This document shows positions 32,507 through 39,604 of a stretch of DNA of 53,448 nt, piece after piece. Each line of letters starts with the position of its first letter. The first letter of the stretch is position 1. The stretch is from contig JAUVDP010000005.1 in NCBI GenBank assembly GCA_030595255.1, forward strand, positions 1 through 53,448. Reading direction: 5' to 3'. Made by a program: the position numbers and the translations under genes. The stretch comes from Mycoplasmatota bacterium. Lineage in GTDB: Bacteria; Bacillota_I; Bacilli_A; Izemoplasmatales; Izemoplasmataceae. The notes under the pieces are model-generated. The model had not been told where the DNA came from and made no database searches. It saw only the letters and a list, made by a program, of their open reading frames with translations.

Positions 32507-32908
32507 ATGAGAAAAGGAAAAATCATTAAAAACTTAAAAGAAAAATATGAGGTTAAAACTAAGTATTTTAAAGACTATGATTTAGAAGTATCTAATAAAT
32601 CAAAAACCTATTATATTAAAGTGCTAAACATTTCTAGTAACCATCAAATTACAGTGAATTCTAAGTTAATCTGGAATATAAAAAAAGGAAAAGTAGATGG
32701 TATAAAATTTAATACTTTAGATTCAGTTCTTCTTAGTTTAAAAGAATTTAATAAGTTAGATAATAAGATTATTATATTTACTAATAAGCCATATAAGTTA
32801 CTTAAAGCACTTAATGAATCTGACTTAATTGATATAAGTGCAGAATCAGAAATTAATGATATATTTATTACTTATGATATCTCAAAATTATTAGAATATA
32901 TGGAATAA
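32507..32908 (+). CDS. Hypothetical protein
   Basis: A 133-aa basic soluble protein. The first 60 residues alternate Lys-rich strands (KYEVKTKYFKDYDLEV, TYYIKVLNI), which suggests a small beta-rich fold similar to restriction-endonuclease-like or nucleic-acid binding cores, but no catalytic motif is complete. The second half has an IIIFTNKPYKLLKAL segment. No family recognised. It has an AAGGAG site and its own terminator. Confidence 0.55.
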   Translation: MRKGKIIKNLKEKYEVKTKYFKDYDLEVSNKSKTYYIKVLNISSNHQITVNSKLIWNIKKGKVDGIKFNTLDSVLLSLKEFNKLDNKIIIFTNKPYKLLKALNESDLIDISAESEINDIFITYDISKLLEYME

Positions 32909-32944
32909 ATTAATGATATTTTATAAAATTAATATACAAAAAAA

Positions 32945-32974
32945 AACACTCATATTGTATGAGTATTTTTTTTT
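32945..32974 (+). terminator. Intrinsic terminator
   Basis: Stem ACTCATA (32948-32954) with TATGAGT (32958-32964), extended by A-T pairs, nine T. Confidence 0.88.
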
Positions 32975-33011
32975 GACGTAAATAATGATATAATAGAGTT
33001 GAGGTGATACT

Positions 33012-33608
33012 ATGACTATTATTGTAACTGGGTTCGAACCATTTTTGAACAATGAAGTGAATCCCACTTCAGAAGTATTGGGACTACTCCCAAGTAGTAT
33101 TAGAGGTAATGACATTATTACTGTTAGACTTCCAGTAGAATATGATCGATGTTTTGATGTTTTAAAACCATATATTGAAAAATATAATCCTGGAATGATC
33201 ATTCTTTTGGGTCTTGCTCCTACAAGAAAAAATATTTGTATTGAAAGAGTTGCACTTAACGTAAGTAGCTCTAAATATGAAGATAACTCACAAATAATTA
33301 AGACCGAAGAAAAGATAATTGAAGATGGTAAAAATGCATATTTTTCTACATTACCAATGACAAAGATATATAATATTTTAAAGAAAAAGAGAATTCCAGT
33401 AGAAATTTCTAATACAGCAGGTTTGTACATTTGTAATAACGTAGCATATCATGTTTTACATCATATTGAAGTTAACAACATGGATATAAAAGCGGGATTA
33501 ATTCATGTTCCATTTATGACAAAGCAAGTCAAAGATGATTCAGTTAATTCTTTACCGCTTGTAATAATTTTAGAGGGAATAATAGATACTATAAAGGCGA
33601 CTTTATAG
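33012..33608 (+). CDS. pcp: Pyroglutamyl-peptidase I
   Basis: Removes N-terminal pyroglutamate from peptides in the cytoplasm (cysteine peptidase family C15). The 198-aa protein opens with IIVTGFEPFLNNEVNPT, a hallmark. The catalytic triad is Glu78 in ICIERVALN, Cys141 in NTAGLYICNNVAYH and His165 in AGLIHVPF. Length is near the usual 200-215 aa. GAGGTG site. The hydrolase gene follows after 17 nt and is likely co-transcribed. Confidence 0.94.
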   Translation: MTIIVTGFEPFLNNEVNPTSEVLGLLPSSIRGNDIITVRLPVEYDRCFDVLKPYIEKYNPGMIILLGLAPTRKNICIERVALNVSSSKYEDNSQIIKTEEKIIEDGKNAYFSTLPMTKIYNILKKKRIPVEISNTAGLYICNNVAYHVLHHIEVNNMDIKAGLIHVPFMTKQVKDDSVNSLPLVIILEGIIDTIKATL

Positions 33609-33625
33609 TCAGAAAAGAGGATATT

Positions 33626-34546
33626 ATGGGAATTGAGGAATTTGTAGTTAAAGGTAAAAACGATTTAGATTTAAGTTGTTTTAAGATTGTTCCTGAGGGT
33701 GAAATTAAAGGAGTAATACAAGTTTTTCATGGAATGGGAGAACATAAAAAAAGATATCATCATTTTGCTAAATATATGGCGAAAAATGGTTTCGCAGTTT
33801 ATGCTCATGATCATAGAAAACATGGTAAAAGTGTAAATAACCCTGAAGAAGTTGGTATCTTTACAAAAGAGGATACTTGGAAAGATGTTTTACTTGATTG
33901 TAATTTTGTGAATAGAAGAATTCAAAAAGATTTACCTGAAGTACCTATTATAGTAATGGGACACTCAATGGGAAGTATTATTGCTAGAAAGTACATTTCT
34001 AATTATGAATCAGTACCTAAAATGGCAATTTTTTCAGGAACACTTCCTCCTATTGGTATGGGAAGAGCTTGGGCTCCATTATTCCTTACTTCAGTAATGG
34101 GACTATTTATGAAAGATAAAAGGATTCCTTTTATTGCTAAATTACTAAATGATCCACTAAATAAATCTTATACGATAAAAAGAACAAAATTTGATTGGCT
34201 TTCTAATGATATTAGAGTTATTGACAAATATATTGAAGATCCACTTTGTGGATATGCGTATTCGAAAAAATTTTATAAAGAATTCTTTTATGCTATGCTG
34301 GATGTAAATAAATCAGATGTAATTTTAGAAACTAATGATATTCCTATGTTGTTTATCTCTGGAAAAGATGATCCAGTTGGTGATTTTGGTGAAGGTGTTA
34401 AAAGAACTAGAGAACTTTATAGCGGACATGGGTATACACAACTTACAATTAAATTAATTGATGATAACCGTCATGAAATAATTAATGAAAAAGAGAAAAT
34501 AGCAACATATAAATACTTGCTAGAATGGATTAGTTCAAATATATAA
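33626..34546 (+). CDS. Alpha/beta hydrolase (monoacylglycerol lipase/lysophospholipase-like)
   Basis: A 306-aa serine hydrolase of the S33/Hydrolase_4 group. The nucleophile elbow is GHSMGS with Ser114. The acid is Asp248 or Asp249 in SGKDDPVGD and the histidine is His283 in NRHEI. The HGMGEHKKRYHHFAKYM segment (35-51) is the typical oxyanion and lid region of monoglyceride lipases and lysophospholipases. No signal peptide. Likely acts on lipid esters; substrate not proven. It follows pcp after 17 nt with a GAGGA site. Confidence 0.85.
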   Translation: MGIEEFVVKGKNDLDLSCFKIVPEGEIKGVIQVFHGMGEHKKRYHHFAKYMAKNGFAVYAHDHRKHGKSVNNPEEVGIFTKEDTWKDVLLDCNFVNRRIQKDLPEVPIIVMGHSMGSIIARKYISNYESVPKMAIFSGTLPPIGMGRAWAPLFLTSVMGLFMKDKRIPFIAKLLNDPLNKSYTIKRTKFDWLSNDIRVIDKYIEDPLCGYAYSKKFYKEFFYAMLDVNKSDVILETNDIPMLFISGKDDPVGDFGEGVKRTRELYSGHGYTQLTIKLIDDNRHEIINEKEKIATYKYLLEWISSNI

Positions 34547-34598
34547 TAAAGATATATTTCATTTAAAGAGTCATGGAAAAAAATACAATAATTTATAA

Positions 34599-34622
34599 TT
34601 AAGCCGACTTCGGCTTTTTTAT
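34599..34622 (+). terminator. Intrinsic terminator
   Basis: Stem AAGCCGA (34601-34607) with TCGGCTT (34610-34616) and six T. It closes the pcp-hydrolase unit. Confidence 0.8.
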
Positions 34623-34695
34623 TTATAAAGAATTCAATGGGTCATATATGGTCTACCTATTTATTTCTGGTTATGTTAAATTGTAGTAGTATAAA

Positions 34696-34789
34696 ATAAA
34701 TATTCAAAAGGCAATAACGTGGAAATACGTTTACGCAAAGTCACAGAGCTAACGAAGAAATTCTATGCTGGCTGGTCCGCAATATTTGT
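34696..34789 (+). ncRNA. Cyclic di-GMP-I (GEMM) riboswitch aptamer
   Basis: The order of conserved GEMM-I elements is present. P1 closes with AAATATT (34698-34704) and AATATTT (34781-34787). Next come AGGCAA (34709-34714) and hairpin AACGTG-GAAA-TACGTT (34716-34731) with the GAAA tetraloop that docks in c-di-GMP-I aptamers. The invariant ACGCAAAG (34733-34740) follows, then CACAGAGCTAA, and the receptor-side strand ATGCTGGCTGGTC before the closing GC. P3 can pair AGTCA (34739-34743) with TGGCT (34769-34773, one G-U). The aptamer is followed by an intrinsic terminator 70 nt later and then the first mreB gene, so it should control transcription of the mreB-EAL operon in response to c-di-GMP. 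Confidence 0.88.
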
Positions 34790-34848
34790 TATGAAATATC
34801 AATTTATTTTGAAATTGCACTCAAAAATATCCTTTGATATCTTCTATA

Positions 34849-34860
34849 TTGTGATAAAAT
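34849..34860 (+). promoter_or_regulatory. Possible internal extended -10 promoter
   Basis: GTGATAAAAT (34851-34860) contains a TG-extended -10 (TG-A-TAAAAT) with no good -35 box. The identical 10-mer precedes the coiled-coil gene (39566-39575). Initiation from here, about 34867, would omit the aptamer and half of the terminator stem. Confidence 0.3.
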
Positions 34861-34862
34861 GC

Positions 34863-34892
34863 GCGCCTTAGATACATTTAAGGCGTTTTTTG
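34863..34892 (+). terminator. Riboswitch expression-platform terminator
   Basis: Stem CGCCTTA (34864-34870) with TAAGGCG (34879-34885), 8-nt loop, then six T (34886-34891), in the leader 36 nt before the mreB start. A terminator between an aptamer and a coding region is the usual transcriptional riboswitch layout. Confidence 0.85.
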
Positions 34893-34927
34893 TTTATTTT
34901 TATACAATAAAATATTAGGAGGAAATT

Positions 34928-35959
34928 ATGAGTGACAAGCAAAAAGGAAAATTCAATGTAGGTGTTGATCTTGGTACTTCTAATCTTCTAATTTATGTGG
35001 AAGGTCGAGGAACTGTATTCAATGAACCTTCAATTATCGCTATCGACAAAGCTACAAAAAAGGTTGTCAAAGTTGGTAAAGAAGCCGCAGAATTAGTTGG
35101 TAAAGTACATGATAAGATTGAAGTAATTAAACCTTTAAATGGTGGAGTTATTGCTGATATGGACATGATTCGTGAATTATTAATTTTTACATTTGAAAAA
35201 TTATTTGTTTCAAATTTAAGTAAAATTAATAGATTATTGATATGCATCCCTTCAGATATAACTGACACAGAAAAAACTGCAATAATGCTTCTAGGTCAAG
35301 AGTTAGGAATTGATGAGACTTATATTGATGAAGAAATTAAAGCAGCAGCAATAGGTGGTGGAATTGATATCTATACTCCTTCGGGACAACTAGTTGTAGA
35401 TATAGGGGGAGGAACTACTGACTTTGGTGTATTATCACTTGGTGATGTAGTTTTATCAAAATCAATTAAAATTGCAGGAGATTATTTTGATAAACAAATT
35501 ATCTCTTATGTAAAAGAGAATCATAAATTAGAAATTGGTTTACAAACTGCCGAAAAAATTAAAATTACTTTAGCATCATTAACTGGAGATTTTCCTGTTA
35601 ATGAAGAAGGGAATCCTTTAACTTATAGTGCAATGGGTAGAGATGTAGATTCAGGATTACCTCAACAAGTTATAATTCAAGCAGAAGAAATAAGAGAAGT
35701 TCTACTTAGTTGTTTTGATACTATTAGATCTACTTTAATTTCAACACTTGAAGCAACACCTCCAGAATTAGCTGGAGATTTAGTGGATAACGGAATATTA
35801 ATTACTGGTGGAGGAGCACAAATTCTTGGAATTAGAAAATTCTTTGAAGATATAACTGGGACAGATGTACACATTTCAAATGGGCCTTTAATCGCTGTGG
35901 TTGAAGGTACAAAGAAACTCCTGAAGATGGATCGTAAACACTTCTTCGGAGATTATTAG
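34928..35959 (+). CDS. MreB-like actin homologue, paralogue 1
   Basis: Actin-fold ATPase that polymerises into membrane-bound filaments. The 343-aa product has the phosphate-1 loop DLGTSN (14-19), NEPS (33-36), catalytic-region Glu135-Glu136, the phosphate-2 loop DIGGGTTDFG (158-167) and the adenosine motif ITGGGA (292-297). The usual EEPMAAAIG reads EEIKAAAIG, so the Pro is lost as in its two neighbours. First gene after the c-di-GMP riboswitch; AGGAGG site. The next mreB starts 9 nt after its stop. No mreC, mreD or rodA gene is near, so a role in a wall elongasome is not supported; shape or movement is more likely (inference). Confidence 0.92.
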   Translation: MSDKQKGKFNVGVDLGTSNLLIYVEGRGTVFNEPSIIAIDKATKKVVKVGKEAAELVGKVHDKIEVIKPLNGGVIADMDMIRELLIFTFEKLFVSNLSKINRLLICIPSDITDTEKTAIMLLGQELGIDETYIDEEIKAAAIGGGIDIYTPSGQLVVDIGGGTTDFGVLSLGDVVLSKSIKIAGDYFDKQIISYVKENHKLEIGLQTAEKIKITLASLTGDFPVNEEGNPLTYSAMGRDVDSGLPQQVIIQAEEIREVLLSCFDTIRSTLISTLEATPPELAGDLVDNGILITGGGAQILGIRKFFEDITGTDVHISNGPLIAVVEGTKKLLKMDRKHFFGDY

Positions 35960-35968
35960 GAGGATATT

Positions 35969-36982
35969 ATGGCAGAAAAAATTGGATTAGGAATAGACTT
36001 AGGTACTGCTAACTTACTAGTATATCTTGAAAGAAAAGGAATTATATTCAATGAACCTTCAGTTATAGCTTTTGATCGCGAAAGCGGTAAAATAGTAGCA
36101 GCTGGTGTAGATGCTCATCAAATGCTTGGAAAAGTACACAGTAAAATATCTGTAGTTAAACCACTAAAAAATGGAGTAATAAGTGATATGAAAGCTGCTA
36201 AAGCTTTAATAGCATATGTATTAAAAAAAGTAGAAAATTTAACATCAAAAGAATTATCAAAAACTTCATGTGTTATTTGTTGTCCATCAGAAGTAACAAA
36301 GATCGAAAGAGATATTATGGTGGATTTAGCATTAAATACTGGAATTAGTGATGTATTTATAGAAGAAGAAATCAAATCAGGTGCTCTTGGAGCAAATGTT
36401 GATATCTTTAAATCAAAAGGAGTTATGATTGTTGATATTGGAGGCGGAACCACTGACGTTGGTGTGCTCTCATTTGGAGACATTGTATTATCTCGTACTA
36501 TTAGAATGGCTGGGAATTATGTAGATACACAAATTGCAAAATATGTTAAAAAAGATTTTAAAGTAGAAATTGGAGAACTTACTGCTGAAAGAAGTAAAAT
36601 TGAACTTTCAGATTTAAGAAAAGATTCTTCAGAAATTATAAATAGATATGCAGGTAGAGATATTGTTAGAGGAATCCCTAAATGGGTTGACATAAGCAGT
36701 AAAGATGTTAGAGAAGTTTTACTTCCTGTATATGAAGAAGTAGTAAAATTAATAAGCGCAGTATTAAAAGATACTCCTCCTGAATTAAGTGCAGATATAT
36801 TCCAAAATGGAATATTATTAACTGGTGGAGGAGCTCTAATTAAAGGCGTTGAAGAGTTCATAAGTGATAGAATAAAAGTACCAGTAAAAGTTGTTAGTAA
36901 TCCTTTAACATGTGTTGCTGAAGGATCTAAATACTTACTTAAAAATCGTGGGGATTATTTAGTTAATCCACTGCAATTATAG
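35969..36982 (+). CDS. MreB-like actin homologue, paralogue 2
   Basis: A 337-aa actin-fold ATPase with DLGTAN (10-15), NEPSVIAFD, Glu132-134 (IEEEIKSGALG), DIGGGTTDVG (146-155) and LTGGGALIKGVEEF near the end. It is clearly a diverged copy of the genes on both sides: same length, same motif spacing, different surface residues. AGGAGG site 9 nt after paralogue 1. In Spiroplasma and Haloplasma, sets of several MreBs act together in helical shape and motility; the same division of work is plausible here. Confidence 0.92.
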   Translation: MAEKIGLGIDLGTANLLVYLERKGIIFNEPSVIAFDRESGKIVAAGVDAHQMLGKVHSKISVVKPLKNGVISDMKAAKALIAYVLKKVENLTSKELSKTSCVICCPSEVTKIERDIMVDLALNTGISDVFIEEEIKSGALGANVDIFKSKGVMIVDIGGGTTDVGVLSFGDIVLSRTIRMAGNYVDTQIAKYVKKDFKVEIGELTAERSKIELSDLRKDSSEIINRYAGRDIVRGIPKWVDISSKDVREVLLPVYEEVVKLISAVLKDTPPELSADIFQNGILLTGGGALIKGVEEFISDRIKVPVKVVSNPLTCVAEGSKYLLKNRGDYLVNPLQL

Positions 36983-36995
36983 AGGAGTGAATAAT

Positions 36996-38033
36996 ATGGA
37001 AAATAGTAAACTTTTGAAATCAAAAGAGAAACTTATAAAAATTGGAATAGATTTAGGAACTGCAAATTTATTAGTATATGTTGATGGAGAAGGAATCATC
37101 TTTAATGAACCTTCAGTGATTGCAATGGACTATGATACATCAGAAGTTATAGCAGTTGGATATAACGCAGCTAAAATGATTGGTAGAGGACACCATGGGA
37201 TTAAAATAGTAAGTCCATTAAATCAAGGTGTAATCTCTGATATGGAAGCTGCTAAAAAATTAATTGAAATAGCTATTAGAAAAGCTGAAAATTCAGATAT
37301 TAAATTAAAAGCTTCGACAGTATTAATTTGTTGTCCAAGTGAAGTTACTCAAATAGAAAGAGATGCTATGATTGATTTAGCTCATAAACTTGGTGTACCT
37401 GATGTCTTCATAGAAGAAGAAGTTAAGGCAGGTGGAATCGGTGCAGGACTAGATATTTATAGTTCAAACGGATCTATGGTTATTGATATTGGTGGAGGTT
37501 CTACTGATATTGGTGTTTTATCACTTGGTGATATCGTAGTAAGTGAATCTATAAGAGTTGCCGGAAATCATTTTGATCAAGAAATAATTAATTACTTACA
37601 ATATGAACATGGTTTATTAATCGGTAAAAAAACAGCACAAAGAATCAAGGAAGAAATTGGGACGTTGCGAGAAGAGCTTACAGAAAATAAAACAACACTT
37701 GCAAAAGGTAGAGACATTGTTTCTGGTTTACCTAGAAAAATCGAAGTTAGTCAAGAAGAAGTAAGAGCAGTTCTAATTGAACCTTTTAATAACATTTCAA
37801 CAGCAATCCTTAAGGTGTTACAAAATACACCTGCTGAATTATCTGCAGACATAATTGTTAATGGTATGTTAATAAACGGAGGTTGTGCATTAATTGAGGG
37901 CGTAGACGAGTTTCTTGAAAAGAAAATCGGATTAGACGTTCATATTGCTAAAAATCCTCTAACAGCAATTGTTGAAGGAACAAAAGTGTTACTTCAAAAT
38001 CGCGGAAACTATTATGTAAAGCCTGTAGACTAA
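36996..38033 (+). CDS. MreB-like actin homologue, paralogue 3
   Basis: A 345-aa actin-fold ATPase. It has a longer Lys-rich N-terminal extension (residues 1-14), DLGTAN (19-24), Glu140-142 (IEEEVKAGGIG), DIGGGSTDIG (154-163, Thr to Ser change) and INGGCALIEG where the others have TGGGA. The altered adenosine motif may change nucleotide handling. ATG 36996 follows GAGGAGTGA; a GTG 9 nt upstream lies in that site. The GGDEF/EAL gene starts 1 nt after its stop, so all four are one translational unit. Confidence 0.91.
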   Translation: MENSKLLKSKEKLIKIGIDLGTANLLVYVDGEGIIFNEPSVIAMDYDTSEVIAVGYNAAKMIGRGHHGIKIVSPLNQGVISDMEAAKKLIEIAIRKAENSDIKLKASTVLICCPSEVTQIERDAMIDLAHKLGVPDVFIEEEVKAGGIGAGLDIYSSNGSMVIDIGGGSTDIGVLSLGDIVVSESIRVAGNHFDQEIINYLQYEHGLLIGKKTAQRIKEEIGTLREELTENKTTLAKGRDIVSGLPRKIEVSQEEVRAVLIEPFNNISTAILKVLQNTPAELSADIIVNGMLINGGCALIEGVDEFLEKKIGLDVHIAKNPLTAIVEGTKVLLQNRGNYYVKPVD

Positions 38034-38034
38034 A

Positions 38035-39489
38035 ATGTATATGAAGAAGAGAAACATCCTTTTAGGAATATTGTTGTTTCTTCTATTGTCACTAATTTTC
38101 AAAACATTTCAAGAAAATGAAATAATTACAATAGTGATAAGCGTTCTGAGTACAGTGGTTTTACTACTGTACTTAAGAACAACTTCAGAAGTAAAATTTG
38201 TAATTGAAAAGAACAGAATTACAAATAGGTCAAGTAGAAATAATCTAAAGAATAGCTTCGTAGTCTTTTTAGAAATATCAAATCTCGCTACATATAGCCA
38301 ATTCTATGATATTAATCTGAGCGATAAATTATTTGATCAAATTTATCAAGAAGCTATTAAGCAAGTAGGGAAAAGTTGCGTATTTTTATACAGAACAGAT
38401 CAATTAGTGTTTATCTTAGATTTTCAAAATCAAACTGTAATTAATCAGGTGTTGCGCTATGAAGAACAATATAGAAGTGCAAAACAGATTATAAATCACT
38501 TATCTAAAATGACATTTAAGATAGACAAAAAAGAATCAAACTACGATGTTAAACTTGTTTCAGGTTGTGCATCTGTAGGTATAAGAGAAGAAATTCATTC
38601 TATTGAAGAATTAATAAAATTAGCTCACTTCTCAATGTTAAGAGCGAAGGAATTTAAAAAAGAAATAGTTGTAGCTAATGATGAAACACATATAATCAAA
38701 CAAGACTTAGATAGCTTCAATAAGGAGATTGAAGAAGGATTTGAACTTGATGAATTTTCACCATTTTTCTTTCCGATTATTAATACTAAAACAAGTAAAA
38801 TAGTTGGTTGTGAAAGTTTAGTAAGATGGAGAAAAAATAAATATAGAATTATAGAAGCATCCAAATTTAAAGATATTGCTGACGAGAAGAATTTGTTTGA
38901 AAAGATCGATAAGAGGGTTATAGAAAAAACTCTAAGCAATTATTCAGTATGGAGAGAATTAGGTTTAATTGATAAGGAATTCAGTATTACTATTAATCTT
39001 AGTTTAAAGAGTTTAATGCTTTTTAAAACTTATGAGTTAATAAATTTAGTGAAATCATATGATGTTGATCCTAAAAATGTTGAGTTTGATATTTCAGAAA
39101 ATGATGTATCATCACAACCTGCTATCCAAGCAATCCATAATTTAAAAAAAGCTCACTTTAAAGTAGCTTTAGACGCATTTAGATCTAAAACATTTTCTTT
39201 ATCATCGATAATGGCAATTGATGTAAACACTATAAAAATAGATAAATCAAGAATGCCAACTTCAGTTGATGAAGATAAAACATTTTTACTATATAAAACT
39301 ATTACTAAGTTTTCTAGAGTAATGAATCTAATTGTTATGTCAAAAGGAATCGAAAATTATAATCAATTTAAGCTTGCACAAAAGCTTAATGTAGACCTTG
39401 TACAAGGATATTATTTCACGCCACCTCTAGATGAAGTAAACATCCAAGTATTTTTAAAAAAATACCAGGATGGTATCCTTACACCCTAA
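38035..39489 (+). CDS. Membrane-anchored degenerate GGDEF-EAL protein, probable c-di-GMP receptor
   Basis: A 484-aa protein. Two membrane helices (about 7-24 and 29-47), then a GGDEF-like domain (about 70-215) and an EAL domain (about 225-475). The GGDEF site is destroyed (TDQLV at 121-125). The EAL domain keeps Glu260 (ESL), Asn321, Glu355, Asp380, Lys401 and Gln457. It has Ala381 in place of the second metal Asp of DDFG, and Lys437 where AEGVE has Glu. Loss of metal ligands with retained ligand-pocket residues suggests binding without hydrolysis, as in FimX or LapD. It is the fourth gene of the riboswitch-controlled mreB operon, with ATG 1 nt after mreB3, and ends in a strong terminator. 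ATG at 38041 is an alternative start. Confidence 0.87.
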   Translation: MYMKKRNILLGILLFLLLSLIFKTFQENEIITIVISVLSTVVLLLYLRTTSEVKFVIEKNRITNRSSRNNLKNSFVVFLEISNLATYSQFYDINLSDKLFDQIYQEAIKQVGKSCVFLYRTDQLVFILDFQNQTVINQVLRYEEQYRSAKQIINHLSKMTFKIDKKESNYDVKLVSGCASVGIREEIHSIEELIKLAHFSMLRAKEFKKEIVVANDETHIIKQDLDSFNKEIEEGFELDEFSPFFFPIINTKTSKIVGCESLVRWRKNKYRIIEASKFKDIADEKNLFEKIDKRVIEKTLSNYSVWRELGLIDKEFSITINLSLKSLMLFKTYELINLVKSYDVDPKNVEFDISENDVSSQPAIQAIHNLKKAHFKVALDAFRSKTFSLSSIMAIDVNTIKIDKSRMPTSVDEDKTFLLYKTITKFSRVMNLIVMSKGIENYNQFKLAQKLNVDLVQGYYFTPPLDEVNIQVFLKKYQDGILTP

Positions 39490-39490
39490 C

Positions 39491-39527
39491 CGAAGAGGAA
39501 AATCCCCGTTTTCCTCTTCTTTTTATT
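39491..39527 (+). terminator. Intrinsic terminator of the mreB-EAL operon
   Basis: Perfect 11-pair stem GAAGAGGAAAA (39492-39502) with TTTTCCTCTTC (39509-39519), 6-nt loop, TTTTTATTT. Confidence 0.93.
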
Positions 39528-39563
39528 TATTAAATATTGAAATATGTATAAAAACCGCTTAAA

Positions 39564-39575
39564 TAGTGATAAAAT
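39564..39575 (+). promoter_or_regulatory. Possible promoter of the coiled-coil gene
   Basis: GTGATAAAAT (39566-39575), a TG-extended -10 (TG-A-TAAAAT) 30 nt before ATG 39605. Same 10-mer as in the mreB leader. No convincing -35 box. Confidence 0.4.
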
Positions 39576-39604
39576 ATTCTTATCAGGGAAAAGGAGGATC
39601 AATT

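Noticed and set aside
32973-32994. Promoter TTGACG ... TATAAT before pcp
   Set aside because: Only 10 nt separate the boxes, too short for a sigma-70 promoter; the TTGACG partly belongs to the terminator T run. The TATAAT alone may still be used.
39566-39604. N-terminal extension of the coiled-coil protein from GTG 39566
   Set aside because: These codons coincide with a promoter-like element and with the AAAGGAGG site of ATG 39605.
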